A stretch of DNA of 19,595 nt from Bacteroidales bacterium UBA1725 (lineage in GTDB: Bacteria > Bacteroidota > Bacteroidia > Bacteroidales > UBA932): the NCBI GenBank assembly GCA_002315815.1, contig DCIN01000010.1, positions 1-19,595 of the forward strand, written 5' to 3'. The stretch's first letter is position 1. Every line of letters starts with the position of its first letter. Of the stretch, positions 7,563 to 14,638 are shown piece after piece. The notes under the pieces were generated by a model that was not told where the DNA came from, searched no databases, and saw only the letters and a list, made by a program, of their open reading frames with translations. The position numbers and the translations under genes were made by a program.

Positions 7563-8893
7563 TTAAGGAAACAGACAGACAACTGTGTCTCAAGGCTTTG
7601 GAAATGGCACGCAGACACGGTGCGGCAAACTCCAGAGTGAACCTCGTGGTAAGCAGGGAGAATCTCGTGGCCAGTTTGAACGGAGAGTTGGACAAAGTCA
7701 CGGGATGTTTGGACAAATCTATGAACATCAGCTTGTTTGTGGATGGACGTTTCGGCAGTTTCTCCACAGACAAACTTGAAGAGAGTTCTCTGGATGAATT
7801 CATTTCAAAAGCTGCGGAGATGGTCAGAATGCTTGCTGCAGACCCCTGCCGGGCACTGCCTGCCACCCAAAGATGCTGCAGTACGGCAGTCACCGGCAAT
7901 GAACTTGACCTTCTCGACACTGACTATGACACCATCACGGCGGAAAAACGGAAAAGCATAGCATTGGAAGCATCCGTTTTCGGGCAGGAGTTTCCGGGGG
8001 ATTTCGAACTGATTTCTGAAGAGGCCGAATACTCCGACTCAATCTGCGAGACTCTGCTTATGGACAGCAACGGTCTGGAATGTCGGCACAGCGAAAATTC
8101 CTTCGACTATGGAACAGAGGTGACCATAGAGTCACACGGCCAGAAATACAGCGGCTACTGGTGGGACTCGACATCACGTCTGTCTCTGCTTGACTGGAAA
8201 TCCTGCGGAAGACGGGCTGTCTTCAGGGCAGCAGAGCAAATAAACTCGGCTGCCATCCGAAGCGGAAAATATAATATGCTGGTGGACAGCGAAGTGGCAT
8301 CCAGGATGATTTCCCCTGTTTTGAATGCTCTGAATGCCTATTCCCTCCAGCAGAACAACTCTTTTCTGATCGGCAGTCTTGGCAGGCAGATATTTCACGA
8401 AGGAATGACACTCACGGACCGTCCCCATATCAAAGGCAGCAACTGTTCGAAACTCTTCGATTCAGAAGGTGTCGCCACATCTGAAGGATTCGTGATAGAG
8501 GCGGGAGTGGTGAAGAAATATTTCGTCAACGAGTATATGTCACGGAAAATGGGCACAGAACCCACCATAGAAGAGGCGACCAGACCGGCACTCAATCCCT
8601 GGCCCGTACCGGGACTTGACAGAGACAGCCTTATGAAACGTATGGGGGATGGAATTCTGGTCACTGACTTCAACGGAGGCAACTGCAACTCAGCTACAGG
8701 AGACTTCTCCTACGGAATTGAAGGCCTTTATTTCAAGAACGGAAAAGTTCTCAAGCCGGTGAGCGGAATGATTGTGACCGGCAATTTCATACGGCTGTGG
8801 AACAGTCTGGAGGCGGTGGCTGATGACGCGAGACCCTGTATGTCGAAACTTATTCCTACCTTAGCGTTCCGAAAAGTGGATTTCAGCGGATAA
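7559..8893 (+). CDS. tldE: TldE/PmbA, non-catalytic partner of TldD
   Basis: A 444-aa TldE/PmbA-family protein. It has the TldD/E fold but no HExxxH motif, as expected for the structural partner. Recognisable parts are the N-terminal domain with VVSRENLVASLNGELDKV (about residues 29-46), the middle block NMLVDSEVASRMISPVLNAL, and the C-terminal GDFSYGIEGLYFKNGKVLKPVSGMIV, typical of the family. It starts within the last codons of tldD (ATGA overlap). The following 49 bases before the FKBP gene contain no clear terminator or TAnnTTTG promoter. In E. coli pmbA and tldD are separate; side-by-side genes are common in other phyla and imply joint expression. Confidence 0.93.
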   Translation: MIKETDRQLCLKALEMARRHGAANSRVNLVVSRENLVASLNGELDKVTGCLDKSMNISLFVDGRFGSFSTDKLEESSLDEFISKAAEMVRMLAADPCRALPATQRCCSTAVTGNELDLLDTDYDTITAEKRKSIALEASVFGQEFPGDFELISEEAEYSDSICETLLMDSNGLECRHSENSFDYGTEVTIESHGQKYSGYWWDSTSRLSLLDWKSCGRRAVFRAAEQINSAAIRSGKYNMLVDSEVASRMISPVLNALNAYSLQQNNSFLIGSLGRQIFHEGMTLTDRPHIKGSNCSKLFDSEGVATSEGFVIEAGVVKKYFVNEYMSRKMGTEPTIEEATRPALNPWPVPGLDRDSLMKRMGDGILVTDFNGGNCNSATGDFSYGIEGLYFKNGKVLKPVSGMIVTGNFIRLWNSLEAVADDARPCMSKLIPTLAFRKVDFSG

Positions 8894-8942
8894 ACTGCAA
8901 TATGTTATGAACTACAATGAATTACGATAATCATATATTATT

Positions 8943-9575
8943 ATGAAAGCAGAAAAGAACAAAGTGGTGGCAGTGAGCTACCAGTTGGAGGTTGAAGGAA
9001 AGATTGCGGATCAGGCCGGTTCAGAACACCCTCTTGAATACATTCACGGTACAGGAATGCTTCTTCCCAAATTTGAGGAAGCTGTGTCAGGAAAGGAACC
9101 GGGAGACTGTTTCGACTTCGTACTTGCCCCTGAAGACGGATACGGCACATACAATCCGGAATACAAGGTTGATATTCCCAAGTCAGCTTTCGAAATAGAC
9201 GGAAAGCTGCGGGATGACCTTCTGATAGTTGGAAATATCATCCCTATGCTCAACGGCGAAGGACAAGTGATTCAAGGATGCGTGGCGGCCGTCTCCGACA
9301 AGGGAGTGACAATGGACTTCAACCATCCAATGGCCGGCAAGACCCTTCATTTCACCGGAAAGGTCGAGACCGTGCGCAGCGCAAGTGAAAAGGAACTTAC
9401 CGAAGGCCTTCACGGTGAATACCTCCCGAAAGAAGAATGTGGCTGCTCCCACGGGGGATGCAATCACGGAGACTGCAATCACGGAGACTGTGGCTGCAAC
9501 CACGGAGACTGCAATCACGATGAATGCGGACACGATGAATGCAGGCACGGGGACTGTGGTTGCAACAATAAGTGA
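8943..9575 (+). CDS. SlyD-like FKBP peptidyl-prolyl isomerase with Cys/His-rich tail
   Basis: A 210-aa FKBP-type cis-trans prolyl isomerase of the SlyD type, a cytosolic folding helper and metallochaperone. The FKBP part is split: residues 1-70 contain LEYIHGTGMLLPKFEEA and LAPEDGYG, residues 71-130 form the inserted chaperone flap, and FNHPMAGKTLHFTGKV (126-141) closes the domain. The last 45 residues (166-207) contain 11 Cys and 7 His in pentapeptide repeats such as CNHGD and CGHDE, which resembles the nickel/zinc-binding tail of SlyD. The gene ends in two stops in a row, TGA TAA. It may be transcribed with tldE (49-bp gap). Metal identity is inferred; nickel- or zinc-related genes are not seen nearby. 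Confidence 0.92.
   Translation: MKAEKNKVVAVSYQLEVEGKIADQAGSEHPLEYIHGTGMLLPKFEEAVSGKEPGDCFDFVLAPEDGYGTYNPEYKVDIPKSAFEIDGKLRDDLLIVGNIIPMLNGEGQVIQGCVAAVSDKGVTMDFNHPMAGKTLHFTGKVETVRSASEKELTEGLHGEYLPKEECGCSHGGCNHGDCNHGDCGCNHGDCNHDECGHDECRHGDCGCNNK
9459..9554 (+). repeat. 15-bp repeat array encoding CxHxD/E pentapeptides
   Basis: Two exact units, TGCAATCACGGAGAC, lie at 9459-9473 and 9474-9488. After a six-base insert (9489-9494) come four further diverged units at 9495, 9510, 9525 and 9540. Each encodes Cys-(Asn/Gly/Arg)-His-(Gly/Asp)-(Asp/Glu). The array builds the metal-binding tail of the FKBP protein and looks like in-frame tandem duplication. Confidence 0.85.
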
Positions 9576-9620
9576 TAACAATTCTTAACGGTATCCAAAA
9601 CGAAAACAGCTGTTGTCATA

Positions 9621-10655
9621 TTGAACTGGAATACAGCCGGCTACCTCGAAAGATGGCTGCCGGGGGTTATCTCCAGTTGCAAAGGACTTGATGCCGAGGT
9701 GATTGTAGCTGACAACGCCAGCACCGATGGCTCTCTTGAATTGATGCAACGCAATTTTCCGGGAGTCAGAACAATAGCGTTGAACGAAAATTACGGATTC
9801 ACGGGAGGGTACAACCGGGCACTGAATCAAATTGAGGCCAAGTACTTCCTTCTGCTCAATTCCGATGTATGCGTACAGCCGGGATGGTTGCAGCCTCTTG
9901 TCGACTGGATGGACACACATCCTCTGTGCGCCGTATGCGGGCCCAAACTGCACAAACTCAAGGACGGGTGCCCGGAATTCGAATATGCCGGGGCGGCTGG
10001 TGGTTATATTGACAGATACGGTTACCCTTTCTGCCGCGGCAGAGTGCTGTCGCGTACTGAAAAGGACAGCGGACAGTATGACCTGCCGCGTGAAGTTCTA
10101 TGGGTAAGCGGGGCCTGCCTCCTGACCCGTTCATCAGTATGGAAGCAGCTCGGAGGTCTGGACAATCGTTTTTTCGCCCATATGGAAGAAATTGACTACT
10201 GCTGGAGATCCGCCCTTGCCGGATACAGCGTGTGCGTGGTTCCTGATTCTTCAGTGCTTCATCTCGGAGGCGGCACTCTCCCACAAACCTCACCGTTCAA
10301 GCTGAAACTGAATTACAGAAACAACCTGCTGATGCTGGAGAAGAATCTGCCCGGAACCATCGGACACACTGCTGCGCGTAGCAGGATATCATTGCGCAAG
10401 GCGTTGGACTGGTGCAGTGCAGCGGTCTATCTGGTGCAGGGAAAAAGAGACTGTGCTGCAGCGGTCAGGGATGCCCACCGGGAAGCGTATTCTCTCTTAA
10501 GGCAGAATCGTCAGGCCTATTCCTCAAGAAGCGGAAACACGGTTGTCCGGGGCTACTGCTCAGACATTCCCATCCTCCTTCTGTCTTTGATGAAAGGTCA
10601 GAAAATATTCAATTATCTCAAGAATTATGAAGATCGTCATAGCTGGGGCCGGTGA
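9621..10655 (+). CDS. family 2 glycosyltransferase (start uncertain)
   Basis: A GT2 enzyme that transfers a sugar from a nucleotide donor to a cell-surface polysaccharide or lipid-linked glycan. Counting from TTG at 9621 it has DNASTDGS (31-38), the DXD-like NSDV (80-83), and the acceptor-site block GACLLTRSSVWKQLGGLD followed by MEEIDYCWR, as in rhamnosyltransferase-like (WbbL) members. No ATG, GTG or TTG lies upstream of 9621 in frame, yet the frame upstream reads KTAVVI, the conserved first strand (AVVILNWN) that the TTG start would delete. ACG at 9600, giving TKTAVVILNWN, is a better biological start if a near-cognate codon or a mutated ATG is allowed. The 3' end overlaps trkA by 29 bp. 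No polysaccharide cluster surrounds it, so its glycan is unknown. Confidence 0.88.
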   Translation: MNWNTAGYLERWLPGVISSCKGLDAEVIVADNASTDGSLELMQRNFPGVRTIALNENYGFTGGYNRALNQIEAKYFLLLNSDVCVQPGWLQPLVDWMDTHPLCAVCGPKLHKLKDGCPEFEYAGAAGGYIDRYGYPFCRGRVLSRTEKDSGQYDLPREVLWVSGACLLTRSSVWKQLGGLDNRFFAHMEEIDYCWRSALAGYSVCVVPDSSVLHLGGGTLPQTSPFKLKLNYRNNLLMLEKNLPGTIGHTAARSRISLRKALDWCSAAVYLVQGKRDCAAAVRDAHREAYSLLRQNRQAYSSRSGNTVVRGYCSDIPILLLSLMKGQKIFNYLKNYEDRHSWGR

Positions 10656-11991
10656 AGTAGGCTCACATCTGGCCAAGATGCTCAGAACCGAAGGAAATGA
10701 CATCACCGTGATAGACGACGATGATGCCAGGTTGGAGAAGCTCGCCGGATATGCTGATGTGCAGACTATGGCCGGAAGTCCTTCATCCATCCGCACCCTC
10801 AAGGATGCCGGAGTAGGCAATGCCGACCTGTTTCTGGGGGTTATCCCTTTCGCCACCCAGGAAGCCAATCTGATGAGCGCGCTTCTGGCAAAGCAGCTCG
10901 GTACCGCCAAGGTAATAGCACGCATTAACGACGAGGACTTTCTCTCAGCAGAGAACAAACTGCTGTTCAAGGAACTGGGCATAGAGATGATGGTATATCC
11001 GGAAAAGAGCGCGGCCGATGAGATAGTGGAGTATTTCCGACATTCATCAACAGCAGAAACTATGGAATTCGCCAGAGGAAAGCTGCAGATTGCAGTTTTC
11101 AAACTTGACGAAGAATCCCCCATTCTGGACTACAGTCTGGGCGAGTTCTCCAGAAGCATCAGTCCCGAGGAACGGAAGCGGTTCCGAATACTTGCCGTCT
11201 CCAGAAAAAGCAAGACCATAATCCCCAAGCTTGAGACCAAGTTCCGCCATTCCGACCTCGTATTCACTATTTGCAAGAGGGAAGGTATGCCCGATCTCTA
11301 CAGATATTTCGGCAAATGCGACCTGCACATAGAAAAAGTGATGATTATCGGAGGGAATCCGATTGCCGAGATGCTGGCTTCCACACTCGACCGCCAGGGG
11401 GTCAAGGTCAAACTGATAGAAAAGGACAGACAAAGATGCATCTCCCTGACCGACCGCCTTCCCGGATCAGTGCAGGTAGTTACCGGTGACGGCAGGAACT
11501 CCGATTTCCTTTATGAGGAAGGAATAAACGATTACGATGCTTTCGTGGCCCTGACAGGCAATGACGAAACCAATCTTCTTTCCTGCGTGGTGGCCAAGAA
11601 ATTGGGTGTTTCCAGAACCGTAGCCGAAGTGGAAAACATAGAATACATCCGCTTGGCCGAGGAAATGGGCGTGGACAATGTTATCAACAAGAAACTGATA
11701 ATGGCGGAACGCATCTTCAGATTCACGCTTTCGGGCAAGGCCCGTTTCATACGCTATATGACAGGGACCGACGCAGAGGTCATCGAATACACAGTGGCAC
11801 CGGGTTCTGCAATCACCAGATCTCCGCTCAAGGATGTCAACTTCCCGCAAAATGCAATAATAGGAGGAGTGATACGCGGAAGTGAAGCATTCATTGCCGT
11901 AGGCGATACGACAATAGAACCTTATGACAGAGTCGCAGTACTCGCCCTCCCGGAGAGCGTCAGAGCAATAGACCACCTGTTCAGGCAGTAA
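10627..11991 (+). CDS. trkA: Trk potassium uptake regulator TrkA
   Basis: A 454-aa cytosolic, NAD(H)-binding ring-forming subunit that gates the TrkH potassium channel. It has two RCK halves: the first begins MKIVIAGAGEVGSHLA with GxGxxG at residues 7-12 and an acidic strand end (VIDDDD); the second begins near residue 237 as KVMIIGGNPIAEML, where the glycine pattern is degenerate. TrkA-C domains follow each half. The partner gene trkH is not in this window. The ATG at 10627 lies inside the glycosyltransferase gene (29-bp overlap), so the two are probably co-transcribed despite unrelated roles. Confidence 0.95.
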   Translation: MKIVIAGAGEVGSHLAKMLRTEGNDITVIDDDDARLEKLAGYADVQTMAGSPSSIRTLKDAGVGNADLFLGVIPFATQEANLMSALLAKQLGTAKVIARINDEDFLSAENKLLFKELGIEMMVYPEKSAADEIVEYFRHSSTAETMEFARGKLQIAVFKLDEESPILDYSLGEFSRSISPEERKRFRILAVSRKSKTIIPKLETKFRHSDLVFTICKREGMPDLYRYFGKCDLHIEKVMIIGGNPIAEMLASTLDRQGVKVKLIEKDRQRCISLTDRLPGSVQVVTGDGRNSDFLYEEGINDYDAFVALTGNDETNLLSCVVAKKLGVSRTVAEVENIEYIRLAEEMGVDNVINKKLIMAERIFRFTLSGKARFIRYMTGTDAEVIEYTVAPGSAITRSPLKDVNFPQNAIIGGVIRGSEAFIAVGDTTIEPYDRVAVLALPESVRAIDHLFRQ

Positions 11992-12000
11992 CAGGACCCA

Positions 12001-12105
12001 ATGCCAAAAAGTCAGAGAATTGCGTCTGGCAAATCTTTTGTTCCGCCCACCGTGCCTGAATCATTTTTCAGCAAGACAGAAAGACAAGACAGCATAACAA
12101 GATAA
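12001..12105 (+). CDS. possible 34-aa small ORF between trkA and grpE
   Basis: An ATG nine bases after the trkA stop opens 34 codons ending in TAA at 12103-12105. The peptide starts MPKSQRIASGKSF, continues VPPTVPESFF, and ends in a polar KTERQDSITR. It has no membrane segment and I recognise no family. It could be a real small protein, a leader of grpE, or the decayed remnant of a gene. Its 3' end runs into the AAGACAAGACAGCA direct repeats. Support is limited to the open frame and position. Confidence 0.25.
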   Translation: MPKSQRIASGKSFVPPTVPESFFSKTERQDSITR

Positions 12106-12121
12106 TAAAGACAAGACAGCA
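12081..12121 (+). repeat. AAGACAAGACAGCA direct repeats upstream of grpE
   Basis: The 14-mer AAGACAAGACAGCA occurs exactly at 12081-12094 and 12108-12121. Related GCAAGACA pieces lie at 12071-12078 and 12119-12126. The second copy ends 11 bases before the grpE ATG. The purine-rich tract could be a binding site, an A/G-rich ribosome-recruiting leader, or replication slippage. The rest of the 11992-12132 gap shows no TAnnTTTG promoter and no CIRCE heat-shock operator. Confidence 0.55.
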
Positions 12122-12132
12122 AGACAAGAACG

Positions 12133-12789
12133 ATGAGCAGAAAAGACAATAAAGTTAAAGAAGGGAAAACCACAGAGCAAAAGACCCTGGAAGAGACTGT
12201 TGTGAATGAGAAAGCCAATACCGGAAAGCCGGCGGAGGAAGTATCGGAGGAAGTATCGGAGGAAATTGAGAATACCGAAGAGACAAACAAGAAGGACAGT
12301 ACAGACAAGAAGGACAAGGCCATCGAAAAAGACGTGCTTGCGAAAAAAGTGGAAGAACTCACTGACAAATTGGCGAAAGAAAAGGACGACTATGTCCGTC
12401 TGATGGCCGAGTTCGAAACTTTCAGACGACGTAATGCCGAGGAGAAACTCAATCTTGTTAATTCCGCAGGAGCCGACACCATCAAGGGATTGTTGCCTGT
12501 ACTTGACGATTGCGAGAGGGCGATGGAGATACTCAAGGCATCTTCGGACGATGCCGCCAAGGAGGGAACGAGCCTCATCTACAACAAACTTATGGATTAT
12601 CTGAAAACCCGCGGACTGCAGCCAATCAATGCAAAAGGAGAGAAATTCGATACCGATTTCCACGAAGCGGTGACACAGTTCCCCGCCCCTTCGGATGATA
12701 TGAAGGGATATGTGTTGGACGTGGTGCAAACCGGCTATACGCTCAACGGCAAGGTTCTAAGATACGCTAAAGTTGTCGTAGGGGCATAG
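12133..12789 (+). CDS. grpE: GrpE nucleotide exchange factor
   Basis: A 218-aa cochaperone that releases ADP from DnaK during protein folding and heat stress. Residues 1-65 are charged and disordered (including EEVSEEVSEE from a short DNA duplication at about 12235-12260). Residues 66-105 form the long coiled coil, ending in YVRLMAEFETFRRR, a family hallmark. The C-terminal beta domain has FDTDFHEAVTQFPAP and GYVLDVVQTGYTLNGKVLRYAKV, which contacts DnaK. The ATG at 12133 follows a purine-rich repeat tract. dnaJ begins 25 bases after its stop, giving the usual grpE-dnaJ operon. dnaK is not in the window. Confidence 0.97.
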   Translation: MSRKDNKVKEGKTTEQKTLEETVVNEKANTGKPAEEVSEEVSEEIENTEETNKKDSTDKKDKAIEKDVLAKKVEELTDKLAKEKDDYVRLMAEFETFRRRNAEEKLNLVNSAGADTIKGLLPVLDDCERAMEILKASSDDAAKEGTSLIYNKLMDYLKTRGLQPINAKGEKFDTDFHEAVTQFPAPSDDMKGYVLDVVQTGYTLNGKVLRYAKVVVGA

Positions 12790-12814
12790 AGCACAATAAT
12801 GATTGATTTCCACT

Positions 12815-14005
12815 ATGGCAGAAAAGAGAGACTATTATGAGGTGTTGGAACTCCAGAAAGGAGCAAGCGCCGATGAAATAAAGGGAGCATACCGTAAAGC
12901 TGCTCTCAAATGGCATCCGGACCGCTGGGTGAACGGCACCGATGCGGAAAAGAAGACGGCCGAAGCAAAATTCAAGGAGGCTTCCGAAGCTTATTCCATA
13001 CTCTCCGACCCAGACAAGAAGGCCAAATATGACCAGTTCGGATTCGCCGGAGTTGATGGAGCAGCCGGTCCGGACTTCAGTCAGGGTTTCGGCAACCTTG
13101 AGGATATTCTCAACAACCTGTTCGGAGGTGCATTCGGAGGATTCGGGAGCGCTTTCGGAGGATTTGGAGGATTCGGAGGATTCGGAGGCGGGAGACAGGG
13201 CCAGAGAACGGCCCGCGGCAGAGACATACGCACCAGAGTCAGAGTCAGCCTTGAAGAAATCATACGCGGCTGCGAAAAGGAGGTCACAATTGAGCGCAAC
13301 CGCCCCTGTCCCGATTGCGGCGGCAAAGGAACAAAGAACGCTTCAGATGTCAGAACCTGTCCCAGTTGTAACGGTACAGGCCAGGTTCAGAATGTGGTCA
13401 ACTCGCTATTTGGCCACACCATCAGTTATGCCGCCTGTCCACAGTGCTCAGGTGCAGGTAAAGTTGTCAGCAATCCCTGTGGAAAATGCCGTGGCACAGG
13501 TCTGGTGCGAGTCAGAGAAACGGTGAAAGTACAGATTCCCGCCGGAGTGGAAAACGGGATGCAGATTACCGCACGCTCCGAAGGTCATTCAGCCCCACAC
13601 GGAGGAATCAATGGAGATTTGCTCATAATAGTCGAAGAACAGCCTCACAATCTGTTCAGCAGGGATGGTAATAATTTATTTTATACCAAAGTAATAAGTA
13701 TCACTGACGCTATTCTGGGCTGCGAACTGACCATTCCCTGTCTGGACGGGCAGTATAAACTCAGAATCGAGCCGGGGACACAATCCGGCACTGTGCAAAG
13801 ACTGCGCGGCAGAGGCCTGCCAAGTGTCAATTCTTACGGTTCCGGACGCGGAGACCTCTATATCAAGATACTTGTATGGATTCCCAGAAAGTTGAGCCGA
13901 TCAGAAAAGGAAAGCATAGAGGCCCTCAAGGACAGCCAGAGCGTAAGGCCTGACCCCAATCGCGATGACAGAGCACTTTTTGAAAAAGAAAGCAAGTATT
14001 TCTAG
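12815..14005 (+). CDS. dnaJ: DnaJ chaperone (Hsp40)
   Basis: A 396-aa type I J-protein that delivers unfolded substrates to DnaK and stimulates its ATPase. Domains in order: J domain 1-72 with the essential HPD at 34-36; Gly/Phe linker about 76-126, rich in FGG units; zinc-finger domain with four CxxCxGxG motifs beginning at Cys165, 182, 208 and 222; then the substrate-binding beta domains to the end. I chose the ATG at 12815 (MAEKRDYYEVL), the conserved start; an in-frame TTG at 12803 adds only four residues. It follows grpE closely, and the next gene, rplS, has its own promoter. No clear terminator follows; only a weak GAATT/AATTC stem is seen near 14004-14020. Confidence 0.97.
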   Translation: MAEKRDYYEVLELQKGASADEIKGAYRKAALKWHPDRWVNGTDAEKKTAEAKFKEASEAYSILSDPDKKAKYDQFGFAGVDGAAGPDFSQGFGNLEDILNNLFGGAFGGFGSAFGGFGGFGGFGGGRQGQRTARGRDIRTRVRVSLEEIIRGCEKEVTIERNRPCPDCGGKGTKNASDVRTCPSCNGTGQVQNVVNSLFGHTISYAACPQCSGAGKVVSNPCGKCRGTGLVRVRETVKVQIPAGVENGMQITARSEGHSAPHGGINGDLLIIVEEQPHNLFSRDGNNLFYTKVISITDAILGCELTIPCLDGQYKLRIEPGTQSGTVQRLRGRGLPSVNSYGSGRGDLYIKILVWIPRKLSRSEKESIEALKDSQSVRPDPNRDDRALFEKESKYF

Positions 14006-14022
14006 AATTATTTGAAATTCTA

Positions 14023-14053
14023 TTTGCAGGCCCAAAAAAGTTTCTTATATTTG
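14023..14053 (+). promoter_or_regulatory. Bacteroidales-type promoter for rplS
   Basis: TTTG at 14023-14026 and TATATTTG at 14046-14053 are separated by 19 bases, a textbook match to the Bacteroidota primary sigma consensus TTTG-N19-21-TAnnTTTG. Transcription would start near 14058, giving a leader of about 60 nt for rplS. Confidence 0.85.
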
Positions 14054-14066
14054 CAGTCCGAAAAAA

Positions 14067-14099
14067 GCAGCCTCTCTTCAAACGGTTTGATGACGCTGC
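14067..14099 (+). promoter_or_regulatory. structured leader of rplS
   Basis: Within the predicted leader, GCAGC (14067-14071) pairs with GCTGC (14095-14099), and inside it TCAAA (14078-14082) pairs with TTTGA (14086-14090). The two stacked stems form one compact element ending 19 bases before the ATG. Ribosomal protein leaders often fold into autoregulatory structures, but I cannot assign this to a known motif. Confidence 0.4.
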
Positions 14100-14118
14100 G
14101 CTTACATAGACATTTTAT

Positions 14119-14484
14119 ATGGATTACATCAAATTAGTTGAGGAGTCTTTCTCCACAGGCAAAGCAGCAAGCTTCCCGAAATTCAAGGCCGGTGACACCA
14201 TTTCAGTTACCTACAGAATAAAGGAGGGTGACAAGGAGAGACTTCAGGAGTTCCGTGGAGTGGTTATCCAAATCAGCGGAGCGACACCTTACACCAGAAC
14301 TTTCACCTGCCGCAAGATATCCGGTGGAATCGGAGTTGAGAGGATATTCCCTTATGAGTCCCCCTTCATTGAGAAGATAGAAATCAACAAGGTCGGCAAG
14401 GTTCGCCGCGCACGCATATTCTACCTCCGCAATCTAGCAGGCAAGAAGGCTCGCATCAAGGAGGCAAAGCGTATTACAAAATAG
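14119..14484 (+). CDS. rplS: 50S ribosomal protein L19
   Basis: A 121-aa bL19 protein of the large subunit, located at the interface with 16S rRNA. It shows the family blocks FPKFKAGDTISVTYRIKEGD (about 19-38), ERLQEFRGVVIQISG (about 40-54), FTCRKISGGIGVERIFP and a basic end with KVRRARIFYLRNLAGKKARI. Length is usual (about 115-120). It is monocistronic or followed by the tRNA gene 7 bases downstream, unlike the trmD-rplS order of many bacteria. Expression is set by the promoter at 14023-14053. Confidence 0.97.
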   Translation: MDYIKLVEESFSTGKAASFPKFKAGDTISVTYRIKEGDKERLQEFRGVVIQISGATPYTRTFTCRKISGGIGVERIFPYESPFIEKIEINKVGKVRRARIFYLRNLAGKKARIKEAKRITK

Positions 14485-14491
14485 TTTATAC

Positions 14492-14565
14492 GGCGCCTTA
14501 GCTCAGCTGAATAGAGCATTTGACTACGGATCAAAAGGTCGCAGGTTTGAATCCTGCAGGCGTCA
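14492..14565 (+). tRNA. tRNA-Arg (anticodon ACG)
   Basis: A full cloverleaf is visible. The acceptor stem GGCGCCT/AGGCGTC has one G-T pair. D stem GCTC/GAGC; anticodon stem TTTGA/TCAAA with loop CTACGGA, so the anticodon is ACG (14526-14528), reading CGN Arg codons after deamination to inosine. T stem GCAGG/CCTGC has loop TTTGAAT. The discriminator is A, and CCA is not encoded (ACG follows). Position 19 is A instead of G and position 56 is T instead of C, a compensatory swap of the conserved G19-C56 elbow pair. It sits 7 bases after rplS and may be transcribed with it. Confidence 0.95.
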
Positions 14566-14567
14566 CG

Positions 14568-14603
14568 AAAAGGCCGCTTGGAAATAATCCAAAGCGGCCT
14601 TTT
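14568..14603. terminator. bidirectional Rho-independent terminator
   Basis: AAAAGGCCGCTT (14568-14579) and AAGCGGCCTTTT (14592-14603) form a perfect 12-bp stem, extended by GGA/TCC across a one-base bulge. On the plus strand TTTTCTTTTG follows for the rplS-tRNA unit. On the minus strand the stem ends in TTTTCG and lies 35 bases after the tdk stop. It starts two bases after the tRNA. Confidence 0.92.
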
Positions 14604-14638
14604 CTTTTGTTTATGCTTATTCCTTTTTTTTCGATTCA

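Noticed and set aside
9459..9554. Short regular repeats resembling a CRISPR array
   Set aside because: The 15-bp units are contiguous, in frame and encode the metal-binding tail; there are no spacers.
11992..12132. CIRCE or other heat-shock operator before grpE
   Set aside because: No TTAGCACTC/GAGTGCTAA inverted repeat or similar is present.
14492..14603. tRNA-Arg as an attachment site for an integrated element using the nearby xerD-like gene
   Set aside because: No second copy of the tRNA 3' end is seen in the window, and the genes between are housekeeping; the recombinase fits chromosomal XerD.
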